From a virus: a stretch of DNA of 56,309 nt. The DNA is taken from the IMG/VR virus record IMGVR_UViG_3300031957_003334, positions 1-56,309 of that record, one strand, 5' to 3'. The notes beneath the pieces were generated by a model, which did not search any database, was not told the origin of the DNA, and saw nothing but the letters and a program-made list of their open reading frames with translations. The position numbers were made by a program, and so were the translations under genes. Shown one piece after another: positions 7,987 through 19,100 of the stretch (positions are counted from its first letter, which is position 1; each line of letters opens with the position of its first letter).

Positions 7987-10900
7987 CTAATATGAACTTC
8001 CGCCAAATCTTAGCCCAACCCCAGGTCTCGAAATGGAAATGGGGAGATCTGGAGGTATAAAGACAGCTGGTGTAAAGTCTTGCCCTATGAGTCCCCCAAG
8101 GTTAGGGGGGCTTGTCTCAGGAGGCGGATTAATTTGTGGCTCTGGAAGGTCCTCAGGGTCTGGGCGGCGACGAGGTGGCTCTTGTTCATCAGCCGGCGCT
8201 GCCTGATCAGACGGTTGTAAAATAAAATATTCGTTATACACTGGTAACTCAAACATTTCGTTAGTCTCTAGTACATCAATTTGCTCGGATGGCTTAAATG
8301 GTGCTGGAGGCGGAGACCCCACTCCCTCAATTGTATCTTGATCTGGACTTGAGGCGTTCGGAATAACACTTCTTGGTAATGACCTGGCTATATCTTCCTG
8401 GGTTAAGGTTCGAACTCTACAGATTAATCCGCCGCTTTTTAGGCGAGACATCGCAGTTTCATCTAGGCGTCGCCACTCTGGCATACTGACTTTCGACTTT
8501 GAGATAAAACCATCTTTAAAATTGTTTGGAGCCGATCGATTTAGATTTTTAAAAGTCTCCAGATATTCAACAACACACAATTGCTTATAGTTCATCCAAA
8601 AGGTCAACATCTTAGCATAGACTTTCATCGGGTCCTTAGTTAAGGAATATACAGGATCATTAGGCATACCTGGCTCATAGTATGAAACTTTTTGATTTTC
8701 TTGTGAATCGTCTTGGTCAAGCAAAAGAATTCTTCGAGCCTCTATATTTGGCGTCAATTGAACAGGGTCTGGTGTAGTGGCACAAACCAACATAGATTTA
8801 AGTTGATTTGGAAGAGGATTCAAAGGACCATCTATAGAAGCAGCAACATTAGCAAAGTTAAGTCCAAAGTTGTCCCGTAATCTAACCATAGAATTAAGAG
8901 ACATTTGTTCATACACGGGACTGGCAGTCGCTGCTATTTCAGGATTCAGCTCTAGTTCTCCTAAAATTCCAAAAGTTAGTTTAAGAGGTGGCAAGCCTGG
9001 TGGTGGTGGCTTTTGTGGTGAATCAGGTCCTTGTGCGCCAAAAATCGACTCTAAGTTATTCAATGTTTGACTATTCAGTATACTTGTGGCTGTTGGGTTA
9101 TCATCAAGAATTCCACCTTCGATTGCTATCTGTGCAGAGTACGTAAATAGTTCTGATGAAATTTGTATAGTCGATCTGGGTTTTTTAGACAAAGATGGCT
9201 TAAGTTGTTCTATTTCATCTAAATATTCTCTCTCTTTGCCAAAAATTTGAACATCGCATTCGTGTTCAAGTCCGAGGGAATTTAATACAGATGCATAAGT
9301 CGGATTACCATCCTCAAAATCTTTTTCTCCCCTATAAAAAACCCGATTAAGATACTTCATCTTATACTTGTACTCTATGATATCTGCAAAGAGATCGGCA
9401 TATTCATTCACATTATACCCAGCAAATTGAGCATTTACTATGTAACTTGGCTGAACAATGGGTGAAGTTTGCTCTGACTTAGGATCATTGTCTATTGGCG
9501 AAGATCCCCTAAGGATAGTGTGGGGCGTAAAATAAGAATAACCTGACTTAAGATACGGCTCACTAAGTGCTACTTGAGAAATGTTCGCAAGATCTCCCTT
9601 CCCTGTGATAAAATACTTATTAAATTCTTCGACAATCCGACGTTTATAGTAGCCATGGGTTATGCGAGCGAGACCATATTTTCCATCGGAAGCCCCAGGC
9701 TCCTCTCCTCCAAACTGATTTCCTAACAAATAACTGTATCCGTATTTGTTTTTTATGCCGTAGGTAAAAGTCTCATTAAAATAATGCTTATGTCGCAACA
9801 AAATTAACTTACGCTGGCAAATGCCCGCTTGCTCAAGAGTTGATTTTGATTTTGTGTTATCAGCAGCATTTAAGTCATTGAAATAAGATGAAACTACCGT
9901 CTCTAGTGAAGAAGATAAAAGATCTACTGCTTTAGCGATTTCCAAAATAATCTGAGGGTTTAAGGTCGGAGCGGATATGGCTTCGTATAAACGCTGCTTT
10001 AACTCGTCGTAATTTGGAACAAGATTACCATCTGCATCCATCATAAGAAAACGACGTGTCATCTGCGCTTCATCAATAGTCTCGATAAAGTTAGGAGAAT
10101 TGTTTTGAAATTGGATTTGTAATTTTTCTAACAGTTCTACATAAACACATATCTGATCTTGAAGAATTTTTTCTACAGTAACTGAGCCTTCATATTCGAT
10201 AAAGTTTAGTTCATACGTACTTCTATTAGGATTATAGATAATACGGCTTAGTTCAATTTTTGTTTTTCCCGTTTCATAATCATACAGCCCTCGACCATCT
10301 TTCACTAAAGGAGGATAATTAGTCGTGCGAGGGGGAGAATTCACAATCATATCATAAATTCCGAGGATAATTTCTCGTGAATTTTCTATCACTTCATAGC
10401 ATTTTCTAAGATAAACAGGAGCGCCGTCTACAGCAACCACCTCAGCCCCATATTGATATTTTGCCACACTTTCTGGTAGAAGTTTGTCGCCAATTAAAGG
10501 TCGGTCTCCACTATATAATTCAGTAAAAAAATCGCTTCCTTCGTATGTGTATACACCATTCGTTGGTCCGGGTCCCACCGGAAGCCCTATATCTTCTCCC
10601 CAACTCAACAGTTTGGGAGCGTTGATAACATATTCGGGGTAATCCTCAGATGGACCAATGGTCTTTGAATTATTTAAACTTGGCAAATCATTTGAAACCG
10701 ACTGGGCAAGAAAAGATGTTTGGCGGCGGTAAATGTTCATGTCCATAATTTCAGTCTTGGTTTCAAGGTCTATATTTATAGGAACGTTTCTGAAGTGTAG
10801 ACGACCCTCTTCTATGAGATCACGAGCAGTAGAAACATCTCTATAAAGTTTTGGAAAATGGCTTCTTTGCGCCATATAATCTACCAGATCAAAATGAAAC

Positions 10901-12195
10901 AAGAAGCGGGCATTATCCCCTAATCCCCGAGACAAATATAGGGAAGAAAAAGAGTCATCACGGTGAACACCCCTTAGTGCTTGTTGATCTAATGAAGAAC
11001 CCTCCAAACTATTGAATATAGTATCATAAAAATTGTAAACAATATTCTGAGGTGATAAGTCCTCTGCAAATCTTAGGTCCTGTAAAATTCTTCTGTCTGG
11101 AGAATCTATCGGCTCGCTATTGGGGGTAAAGTTAGGTCCAGATTCTGCTATTATTGAAGCCTGGACCAAAAGCTGCGGATCAGGAACCAAGCGGATTCCT
11201 TCCTCGGGAACGAATGGTAAATCTATATTCCCTCTTTCATTCTGTGTGTCTCCCAACAGTCTCCAGTCTGCTGGCTCTTCTTTTAAAATAATTTCTGGAA
11301 ATTTGTAGCCATTTCCTAGAACTGTGACGCAAGAAACAGGACCCATACCCCCATTAAGCATATAAAAATTTGGTTCTGGTCCCCGCTCCCCAGTAAGACT
11401 CTTTAAAAATCGTGGATAATCTAGGTACACAACAGCGTGAACACTCAAATGATTACCAACCACCTGAGGTATTCCCGCAATAAGATCTTGTTGACTGGGT
11501 AGTCTCAAGGTAACTGGGCTTATTTCTAGTGCATCAGAAAAAAACTGCGTGTTTCTACCAGTTCTTCGAGAAATATTAGTGATATTAGCATCCGTTTCTG
11601 GATCAAATGGCAGCAAATCTACCAGTGCTCTATCAAAGTAAACTAAGTCCTGATATTCGGGAGATAAATCAGCACCACGAGGAATAGAAGCATCAGAAGG
11701 AAAATAGAAGCCATCCACGTTAGCCATAAGATGGACGTGTTCTGACGTATAATAAGGACTTATTGGTCTGATAGATTGATTCAATAAATGCGACATTGGT
11801 GGCTGAAAGTTTGAGAGATACTCACTTTCCATCATATCGTTAAGGTCGGCTGGCGTCAGAGGAATATCCTGCTCTCCTTGACCAACTCGACCCATTGTTC
11901 TAAGGACTGGTTTACTAGACATTAAATATGCATTGTACACATCCTTAATATAATAAAGACCTTGTGTTTGTGTCTCGCTGAATGAGAAGATCAATCGTAA
12001 ATTTAAGAAATTTAAATAATTTGTGTCTTCGTACCAACTTAATGTGGATCGACCTGTGACACGTTCAACAAAACTTCCCTCAACGGTAATGAGATCAGAA
12101 TTCTGGTCTCTATTTGTTTCCAGGGTAACTTGTTCAATAGCAAATTCTGGTGCTATTAAGTCCGTCCCGCATATTATTCTACGACCTTCTGTCAT
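7987..12195 (-). CDS. Very large virion structural protein (1402 aa) with proline-rich C-terminus
   Basis: I do not recognise a named family. The N-terminal 60 residues look like a compact beta domain (ICGTDLIAPEFAIEQVTLET, then ITVEGSF). The middle is long and mixed, with several YY-, NP- and DP-rich turns. From about residue 1320 onward there is a proline-rich, acidic linker (PPRRRPDPEDLPEPQINPPP) ending in a Gly-rich tail, which suggests a flexible connection or docking arm. No protease, lysin or ATPase motif was found. The gene starts at ATG 12195, 2 bases after the stop of the 305-residue structural gene, and is followed 35 bases later by the FnIII protein. Structural role is inferred from the operon. 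Confidence 0.75.
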   Translation of the reverse strand: MTEGRRIICGTDLIAPEFAIEQVTLETNRDQNSDLITVEGSFVERVTGRSTLSWYEDTNYLNFLNLRLIFSFSETQTQGLYYIKDVYNAYLMSSKPVLRTMGRVGQGEQDIPLTPADLNDMMESEYLSNFQPPMSHLLNQSIRPISPYYTSEHVHLMANVDGFYFPSDASIPRGADLSPEYQDLVYFDRALVDLLPFDPETDANITNISRRTGRNTQFFSDALEISPVTLRLPSQQDLIAGIPQVVGNHLSVHAVVYLDYPRFLKSLTGERGPEPNFYMLNGGMGPVSCVTVLGNGYKFPEIILKEEPADWRLLGDTQNERGNIDLPFVPEEGIRLVPDPQLLVQASIIAESGPNFTPNSEPIDSPDRRILQDLRFAEDLSPQNIVYNFYDTIFNSLEGSSLDQQALRGVHRDDSFSSLYLSRGLGDNARFLFHFDLVDYMAQRSHFPKLYRDVSTARDLIEEGRLHFRNVPINIDLETKTEIMDMNIYRRQTSFLAQSVSNDLPSLNNSKTIGPSEDYPEYVINAPKLLSWGEDIGLPVGPGPTNGVYTYEGSDFFTELYSGDRPLIGDKLLPESVAKYQYGAEVVAVDGAPVYLRKCYEVIENSREIILGIYDMIVNSPPRTTNYPPLVKDGRGLYDYETGKTKIELSRIIYNPNRSTYELNFIEYEGSVTVEKILQDQICVYVELLEKLQIQFQNNSPNFIETIDEAQMTRRFLMMDADGNLVPNYDELKQRLYEAISAPTLNPQIILEIAKAVDLLSSSLETVVSSYFNDLNAADNTKSKSTLEQAGICQRKLILLRHKHYFNETFTYGIKNKYGYSYLLGNQFGGEEPGASDGKYGLARITHGYYKRRIVEEFNKYFITGKGDLANISQVALSEPYLKSGYSYFTPHTILRGSSPIDNDPKSEQTSPIVQPSYIVNAQFAGYNVNEYADLFADIIEYKYKMKYLNRVFYRGEKDFEDGNPTYASVLNSLGLEHECDVQIFGKEREYLDEIEQLKPSLSKKPRSTIQISSELFTYSAQIAIEGGILDDNPTATSILNSQTLNNLESIFGAQGPDSPQKPPPPGLPPLKLTFGILGELELNPEIAATASPVYEQMSLNSMVRLRDNFGLNFANVAASIDGPLNPLPNQLKSMLVCATTPDPVQLTPNIEARRILLLDQDDSQENQKVSYYEPGMPNDPVYSLTKDPMKVYAKMLTFWMNYKQLCVVEYLETFKNLNRSAPNNFKDGFISKSKVSMPEWRRLDETAMSRLKSGGLICRVRTLTQEDIARSLPRSVIPNASSPDQDTIEGVGSPPPAPFKPSEQIDVLETNEMFELPVYNEYFILQPSDQAAPADEQEPPRRRPDPEDLPEPQINPPPETSPPNLGGLIGQDFTPAVFIPPDLPISISRPGVGLRFGGSSY

Positions 12196-12197
12196 TT

Positions 12198-13115
12198 TTA
12201 ATCCTCGAACTCAATCCCTGCTTCTTCACAAAGTCTTACTATTTGTGCTTCATAATCGGACCTATACAACAACGAACCTTTTCGTTCTAGCCCTTCATCT
12301 ATCTCTCCATCAACATTTACAGATAGAAAATAATTAACATATTCTGGTGTTAGATCTGGGAATGCCTCGCCTATGGCTGGGTCGGTTCCACCGATATGGT
12401 CTTCGAGTCCAGCCTCACGGGCGTCTTCCTGTCTTTGACTAGAGTAAGATCCATCAATCAAGAATTTCAGAGGAACCAAGTTATCCTCTTGTCCGGGCAT
12501 TCTGCGAAAAACTTCGATTTCATAATTCGCACTACCTTTAAATACTGTATTAAGCTCTAACACATCCAGTAACAGGCGCTCATTTTTATGTAGAGAAAAT
12601 TCTACGTATGTTTGTTCTTCGCCTTCATCGTCAACATACGGTATTTCTTTCTTGTTATATTCAATTCCCAAAGAGGCAGTAAAAACAGGAATCGCCAGGT
12701 TTGACCGAAAAACATAATTTCCAGCAAACCCATTGCTGTCCTCTATATTATTTATCAACCAAGATGGAGCATAGTCTGACCAAGGGCTATTTCTACCTAA
12801 GAACCTGAAAAACTGGGCATTTGCTTCTGTGACATTATCAAATTGGTACTCTTGTATGTCTACAATGTTTTCTTCTGATGCCGAGCCTGTAAAATTTGCC
12901 TGAACTCGTAATCGGGGTGTTTGTTCCTTTATCCTTGTTACGATATTGTTTTGGGTCTCACCGTAGATTCCAGCGTATCCTGAATCATAGACGATATCAG
13001 TATCATAGAACCCATAATAGATTGGATTAAACAAACCCTGAGCAAACTTGCTTTTTCCGTAGGGAGTAAGCTGCAAGTCTATGACATCTTCTTTTTGATT
13101 AAAAAACTTTACCAT
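12198..13115 (-). CDS. Virion structural protein (305 aa) with N-terminal 'LT-x-x-G' module
   Basis: The opening reads FFNQKEDVIDLQLTPYGKS, then an FAQG turn and a YYGFYDTDIVYD run. I recall this opening in virion proteins of large marine myoviruses. It mirrors the N-terminus of the 348-residue protein at 4088-5134, pointing to a common fold. The remainder is acidic and ends EEAGIEFED. No enzyme motif is visible. The gene sits 28 bases after the 3176-residue giant protein and 2 bases before the 1402-residue protein, inside the baseplate/tail operon. A Shine-Dalgarno-like AGGAAG lies upstream of ATG 13115. Confidence 0.8.
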   Translation of the reverse strand: MVKFFNQKEDVIDLQLTPYGKSKFAQGLFNPIYYGFYDTDIVYDSGYAGIYGETQNNIVTRIKEQTPRLRVQANFTGSASEENIVDIQEYQFDNVTEANAQFFRFLGRNSPWSDYAPSWLINNIEDSNGFAGNYVFRSNLAIPVFTASLGIEYNKKEIPYVDDEGEEQTYVEFSLHKNERLLLDVLELNTVFKGSANYEIEVFRRMPGQEDNLVPLKFLIDGSYSSQRQEDAREAGLEDHIGGTDPAIGEAFPDLTPEYVNYFLSVNVDGEIDEGLERKGSLLYRSDYEAQIVRLCEEAGIEFED

Positions 13116-13143
13116 ACTATAAGTATCTTCCTATCATAAAATA

Positions 13144-16100
13144 CTACAGAGTTGGTCGGGGCATTGATCGCTGAAGCGATAAATTAGAAACGTCTGAGGG
13201 GTCAATTGTTGGAGGTCTAAAAATAAATCCTTGCCCTGGTAACTCTGTAGTTATTGGTCTTCCGTCCTGTAGTTCTTTTTCCATATCTGGTCGGAATCCA
13301 ACCTTAGTATTAATTTTTGCAAGTTCTACCAAAGAACAATAATCATATGGCCAGTTATACCCTGGGGCGTGATCCACTTGATATTTTAATTCTTCCCAGG
13401 TTCTTCTCTGTTCCTCTGTTTGTTCTGCTCTTATTCCAAATCTTGCCTCTGCCTGACGAACCAGGGCATCAAAAGTCAGGTTGCTTACTCCCTCTACTTC
13501 GTTTTGTATTAATTCAGTATAACTCCTAACACCTCTTTCCTTGACCTTAAACACCATCCAGCGAATCTTAGGTTGGAACCCGTTTGAGCCAAACGAAGTA
13601 TCCAATAAATCATGTCTTGGGACCCCTGTGCGATCAACTCCCAAGATTTCTTGGGCTTTCAAGACCTCTGGAAAAACGTTTGCGCCGATGCCTTCCGTCT
13701 CTTCGGCTGGCATATAGTGATCAATAGCAACCATACTCTTTTGCACCCTTGTAGACGAATTGGGCATTATACCTTGCCAAATGTCTGCCAAGTCTTGTTC
13801 TGAAAAATTAACTGTATGCTCCATCAAATATATAACGGGAACCGCAAATTGATCCTCGGGAGGAGGGGCATTACTAATACTATCAAAAGTGTCGGGTCCG
13901 AAGGGGTTAATAATATTTGGAACATCTGGGTAACCTGATGGTACCATTGGTTTTAGTCTTTCCATCAGCCCTGGCGGGAAAGAATATTTTGTAAAAGATC
14001 TTCTAAACTCTTTGACCTTTGGTCCCAGGATAGAATAATCACCTCTTAAAGTCATCAACCTAACAATGTTATCTTTATCTCTGTAGAACGGAATTGCTAC
14101 TATACCTTCAGAGAATGTTTTTTGGTTTGTTCCGGCGTCTTGAAGTTCTCCGAGACGTTTTGCCCTGCTGGGGTCCCAACCTCCTCGCATAATTTCACTC
14201 TCATCAAACCCTACCAATGTAGCCAATGATTCAATAGGCGGATTGTCTCCAAGTCTATCATAAACATATTTAGGTACTTTAGAGCAGAACCGATATCGAC
14301 CTGTGCTTGATGGTCCTGCGCTTGGGTCGCCGACCAGTCTATAGTCTAAATCTTTAAGAGAGACATCTCTCAAAAACAGGTAGATACCCTCATTGTCTTG
14401 CGGTTTTTGACCGCTGGTGTGCCACATCCCAAAGGTTTCTGAGTTGAACGCCCCGACCTCGACAGATGAGGAAAAATTCCATTTACCAGCAGCAGTTGTT
14501 GAGGTATTTCTGTGATCTAAAATAGGACATTCCCACTTAGGCATAATTACCCACTTATTAGGATCTAGTGTAACATAGGTCCCATTATCAGTTGGAAAAA
14601 TATTATCAATAACTATAGATCGATCGATATCCATCCGATTTTGCCACGCTCGATTCCAGTTATATGGAGGTGTTCCGGTAGTACTCACATAAGCACCCTC
14701 ATCAGGGCACCAAAAGGAACCAGACGAAAAGTCATAATAGCTACCGCTTTCATTTATGAATTCAACAAAACTTTGATCTAATATCTCCTGTAAAGATACC
14801 TCTGTGACGCCGGCTTCAGGAATATAGGTAAACCTTGCTATACTTGGTCCATAATAGTACGGTGGCGTAAATGGCGCAAATTCTCCACGGTGGTGGGGCC
14901 ATTCGGCTTCCTTTGGTCTCTGCCCATTGGAACTGACTGCCTCGGTGGCTATACTGTATCCTGTAAAGGTGGTCCCTGTTGATCCTGTTGCCGTTGGCAC
15001 ACCAAATGCATAAGGGTTGCTGTACAGGTTCATATTTGAAGTTTTTTGTAGTCCAACTTCCATCATATAAGCCACATTTTCATTTACTTGGACTTTGTTT
15101 ATGCCTCCCTGTAGTTGGTCTCCTGTTCCTGTAAAATCCTTAGGATTCCCAAATTTTGCCACAAATTTGGTCATATACCCCGCCTCAGCGTTAGCGGTTT
15201 CTTTCTTTTTCAAGAAGAATTTTGGTGTTGCACCTAAAAAGTTAGAAATGGCATTTCGATAAAGAGTGTCTTCCGAACCCTCTTTGGTAGACCCTGAAAC
15301 ATCGTTGAACAAATACTCATTAATATCAGACAACAAAATATCAGCGCTATTATTCCTTTTCAAAAATTCTTCAGGATTTAATATTGATTCGAAGGGGAAT
15401 CTTTCGGACCACCAAAAAGCAGCCAAATCACTGCCAGTAAGATTATCAGCAAAATTCCACTGGGCATAGGCATCTGTTGCCGACGGTCGGCGAGTGTTGC
15501 CCGGAATATTACCCGCAGTTATAGCAGAACTCAAGGATCCACTCTTAATCCCCGAAAGTGGCTGTGTAGCAGGGATAGGGTATATTGTCTGGCTTTGATT
15601 TCCATCTCGAAGCACTGGATAATCAACTGCTATACCCGACTTGATTGAATTATACATAATACCAGGGGCAAAGAATGGTCTTAGAAGAGTCCGCCAGCGC
15701 ATACCAGAACTGCCGGAAGCCCCCGAGAATATAGAGGAGGGACTATAAGAAGAAGAAAACAAAGTAGCGATTTGCAAAGATCTATCCTGAGGATAAAAAC
15801 CATCGTAAGGCAGGAACTTTATTAGGGCATCTGAGCTTATCTCTAGGTGTTTAGGATACTTGTTAAACAGCAAGTCAATCCCATGATCCATAAAGTCTTC
15901 CAAATTCTCGACGTGATCGGTATAGACATACCTTTCATAAAAATCATCAAAAGAACTGTTATAATTGTCGTGATTAGAGCCAGTAATAGACAAGGTTGAT
16001 GTTACTCTATTTAGAGGATCCCTGTTTGATAAGTAAGTTGGGTAATGTTCGCTAACCCTGTATTCTGGAACTATTGTATATTCTTGTCCGGCGAGGCGGG

Positions 16101-19100
16101 TATCTTTATGATACTCCTCATAAGAATTGTAAAAAGGATATTGTCGAGCGACCGCATTTCCATAGATACCAACTCGGCTTCGACCCGCTGACCAAAATGG
16201 TCTAGATATTGGTCCGCCAGGTGCATGCCACGCTGGAGAGTAATCATAACTCTTGCCTGTGTTGATAAGGCGAGAAGGAACGGTGTAAACATACTGACTG
16301 CTCACTGTGTTTGCTCGGGTTACCTGCTGCGGAGAAGTGAGTGGTGCTGCGGTATTGTACGCTGTGCCATAATGTGTTAACAGCAATTCTCCGCAAGGCA
16401 AACCACCAGCAGCACCTGCCAAATCCAAATATAAGGATGTGCCATCAATATTGTTAAATTCAGAAAACAACCAACTGTCTAATGGCCATATTGAACCTGT
16501 CCCAGCCCCTGTCGGCACAATGCTACCATAAGGCTGTTGTTCCGAGTTTTGAAGCACGTATCCTTGAGAAGTTGTGAAGGCAGATTTCCAGCGATTTTTA
16601 TTTCTGCTAACAATTGTCTGGTTTCCCACAGAGGAAAGGTCAGTGACACTTGTGAATCCTGCCATAAGAGAGGTAGCATAAGAAGTATTTATGTTTACAT
16701 CATCTTTCCAGAAGTTTATTTTGAAATTTTGTCTAGCCCTAGACTCTGAAAAATATGTATATATTTCTCTTGGATAAATTGTTTCCTTATAACTGTTCAT
16801 TTGAACTGTCTGAACACCATCTACAACAGCCAATACATTTTGCACATAGTGATCTCTTAAGATCTCATAAGGTCTTTTTATTTCCCCGTGCTGCCACTTC
16901 CATCTCTTGAAATGACGGTTGAGTGGGCGATTTGCAAACCCCATCAAAACGTTACCGTAAGAATAATCCACAGAAACATTTACTTCATCTTGCCTCCCGT
17001 ATTGAGTTTGTGCAGCGGTACCTGGGTTTGTTTTTATGAAACTTCTCATTGGTTTATAGCGAGAGGTTATTGGCGTTTCCTTGTAAGAATTTGCGAAACG
17101 GCTAATAACAGAACCACCTACTCGATTAACATAGGTGCTTTTTTTCGCCCCTTCTACTACAACAATCCCCCCGTTATCTGGATTTTCATCCGGTCGAAGT
17201 CTTCGAGGATTTAAAGGCAGACGGTACATAAGGTTTTTATTTAAACGTCGAGCAGCCTTTATTTCTCCAGACCTAAGTTGAGAAAAGACTGAATAAAAAG
17301 GCTGCCGAGCCCACAAATATCTAACAGATCCTGCGGAGCCAGTAAATGCACTTCCAGGGAACCCAGGAGAGGTTCCAAGACTACTAGTATAAACAGTTAA
17401 ATTTTCAGGCAACATAGTGCCGGATAGGATGTATTCTTGGTAACTTGGATTATTGCTGCCAGATATTGACCATAGCCACAACATATTATCTGCCGCAGGG
17501 ATAGGACGAGTAACAAAACCATTATCCCTTACAGATCCAGTCTTATACAACCAAGGGTCTGAGGCAGGAGTGCCCTGCCAGACATCTATAACTCGTCGAA
17601 GAGTGGTATTTCTTTGTGTTTTATGTAGGGCTGCTAGCCCTCCGCCATTCATAGGAAATTTAGCAGAAAATCTATAATAACCATCACCACGAGAAGCATT
17701 TATTATATTGGGCTCTGATATAGGAGGAGTAAATGTTAGAGAATATCCTCCATTATTAAACCAAGATAGTGTATTGCCGCCTTTTACCGCACTAGTAAAA
17801 TTAAATTCTGTGGTAGAACTCCCTATTGTTGAGTTAACTAAATTTTGCTGGAATCCACCCCACCCCGTATAAATTTTAAGGTATCCTTGTAGTCCAGCAC
17901 CGCCCCCAAGTGACTGCCCCATTGTTCTATTTGTTATGTTTCCAACTCGTCTGACTGCTTCATTTCTAAAGGGCAGGGCATTATTGGGAGAAAATTGATC
18001 TGTTGGTATATCACGAGTCTGTTGGCTTGAGTCCTGCTTACTGCCGGGCGAAGCAAACTGGTTAGCAATAATACTCTTAGTTATACGACGACCCGTTTTT
18101 TGGCGAGGAGAAGAGTATATAAATGCACCAAAAATACCAGAACCAGAAGGGGATGCGGTCAACAGTGTCCTAGAAGATGGTGGCGTAACAAATATTGTAG
18201 GCATCGCAGAAGCCGTAGTTGGAAGCGATGACTGATCTAAAGAATAATCAGAGGTTTGATAGATAAAATCAACATTGGCTAAGGTTCTGTCTCCGCCTTC
18301 AATGACTTCATAATTTTCAGAAAAGTTGCCGACTGGGAGAGCACCCTCCCAGGCTTGAATAGAGCCTGTAAAAGTTCTAATGTTCTCTATATTTACAGGG
18401 GACTTTGAGGCTAATCCTCGAAGATAATTGCCCTTGGGCGTAATCCCGGTCGTAATGCGATTTAAAGCAATCTGGTCTGTGCTAAGTGCGAGTGTATGTG
18501 ACTCAAGTCGAGGAAACGTAGAAATAAACTTCCTCATTGGATTCGCATGGCGTGCCTGAATTCCACCAACGTGCTGTTGGGTAAAAGGACCCTGCATAGG
18601 AACACTATGCTCTACAGGATGAATACTATCTTCGTGAAGGTTTGTTAATTCTACATTTGTTATCCCGTGAGATACCAAGGCTGCTTTGTAGTCGTTGACG
18701 TTTCCTACAGTTGCCGAAGAGGAAAGTGCAGTAAATGGAGACAACAGTTGTCCTTTATAATTCTGATATCCATCGGACGCCTTAAAAGATACGCTCTTTT
18801 TTTGAAGTTCGGGTGGTGTCAGTGGATCGTCACATGCTTCTTGGTCAAAGGCAAACTCAGTATAGATAACGTCTTTGACGTTTCTTTTTTTGTTAAGATA
18901 TTGGTTTATTCCACCTACTATTGGGGTCTCGAATTCTCCACTAAAACAGTAGACATTACTGGCGGTGTGGAGTGTCTTAACCGCTCGTAAAATAGAAGTC
19001 TTATCTGAGTTGACCCCCGTTACCGAAGATGATATATTAATGTTATTTCTTTTTGCTTTTGTTCTCCACCACCAACAATTTTCAGACTGACTTTGTATTC

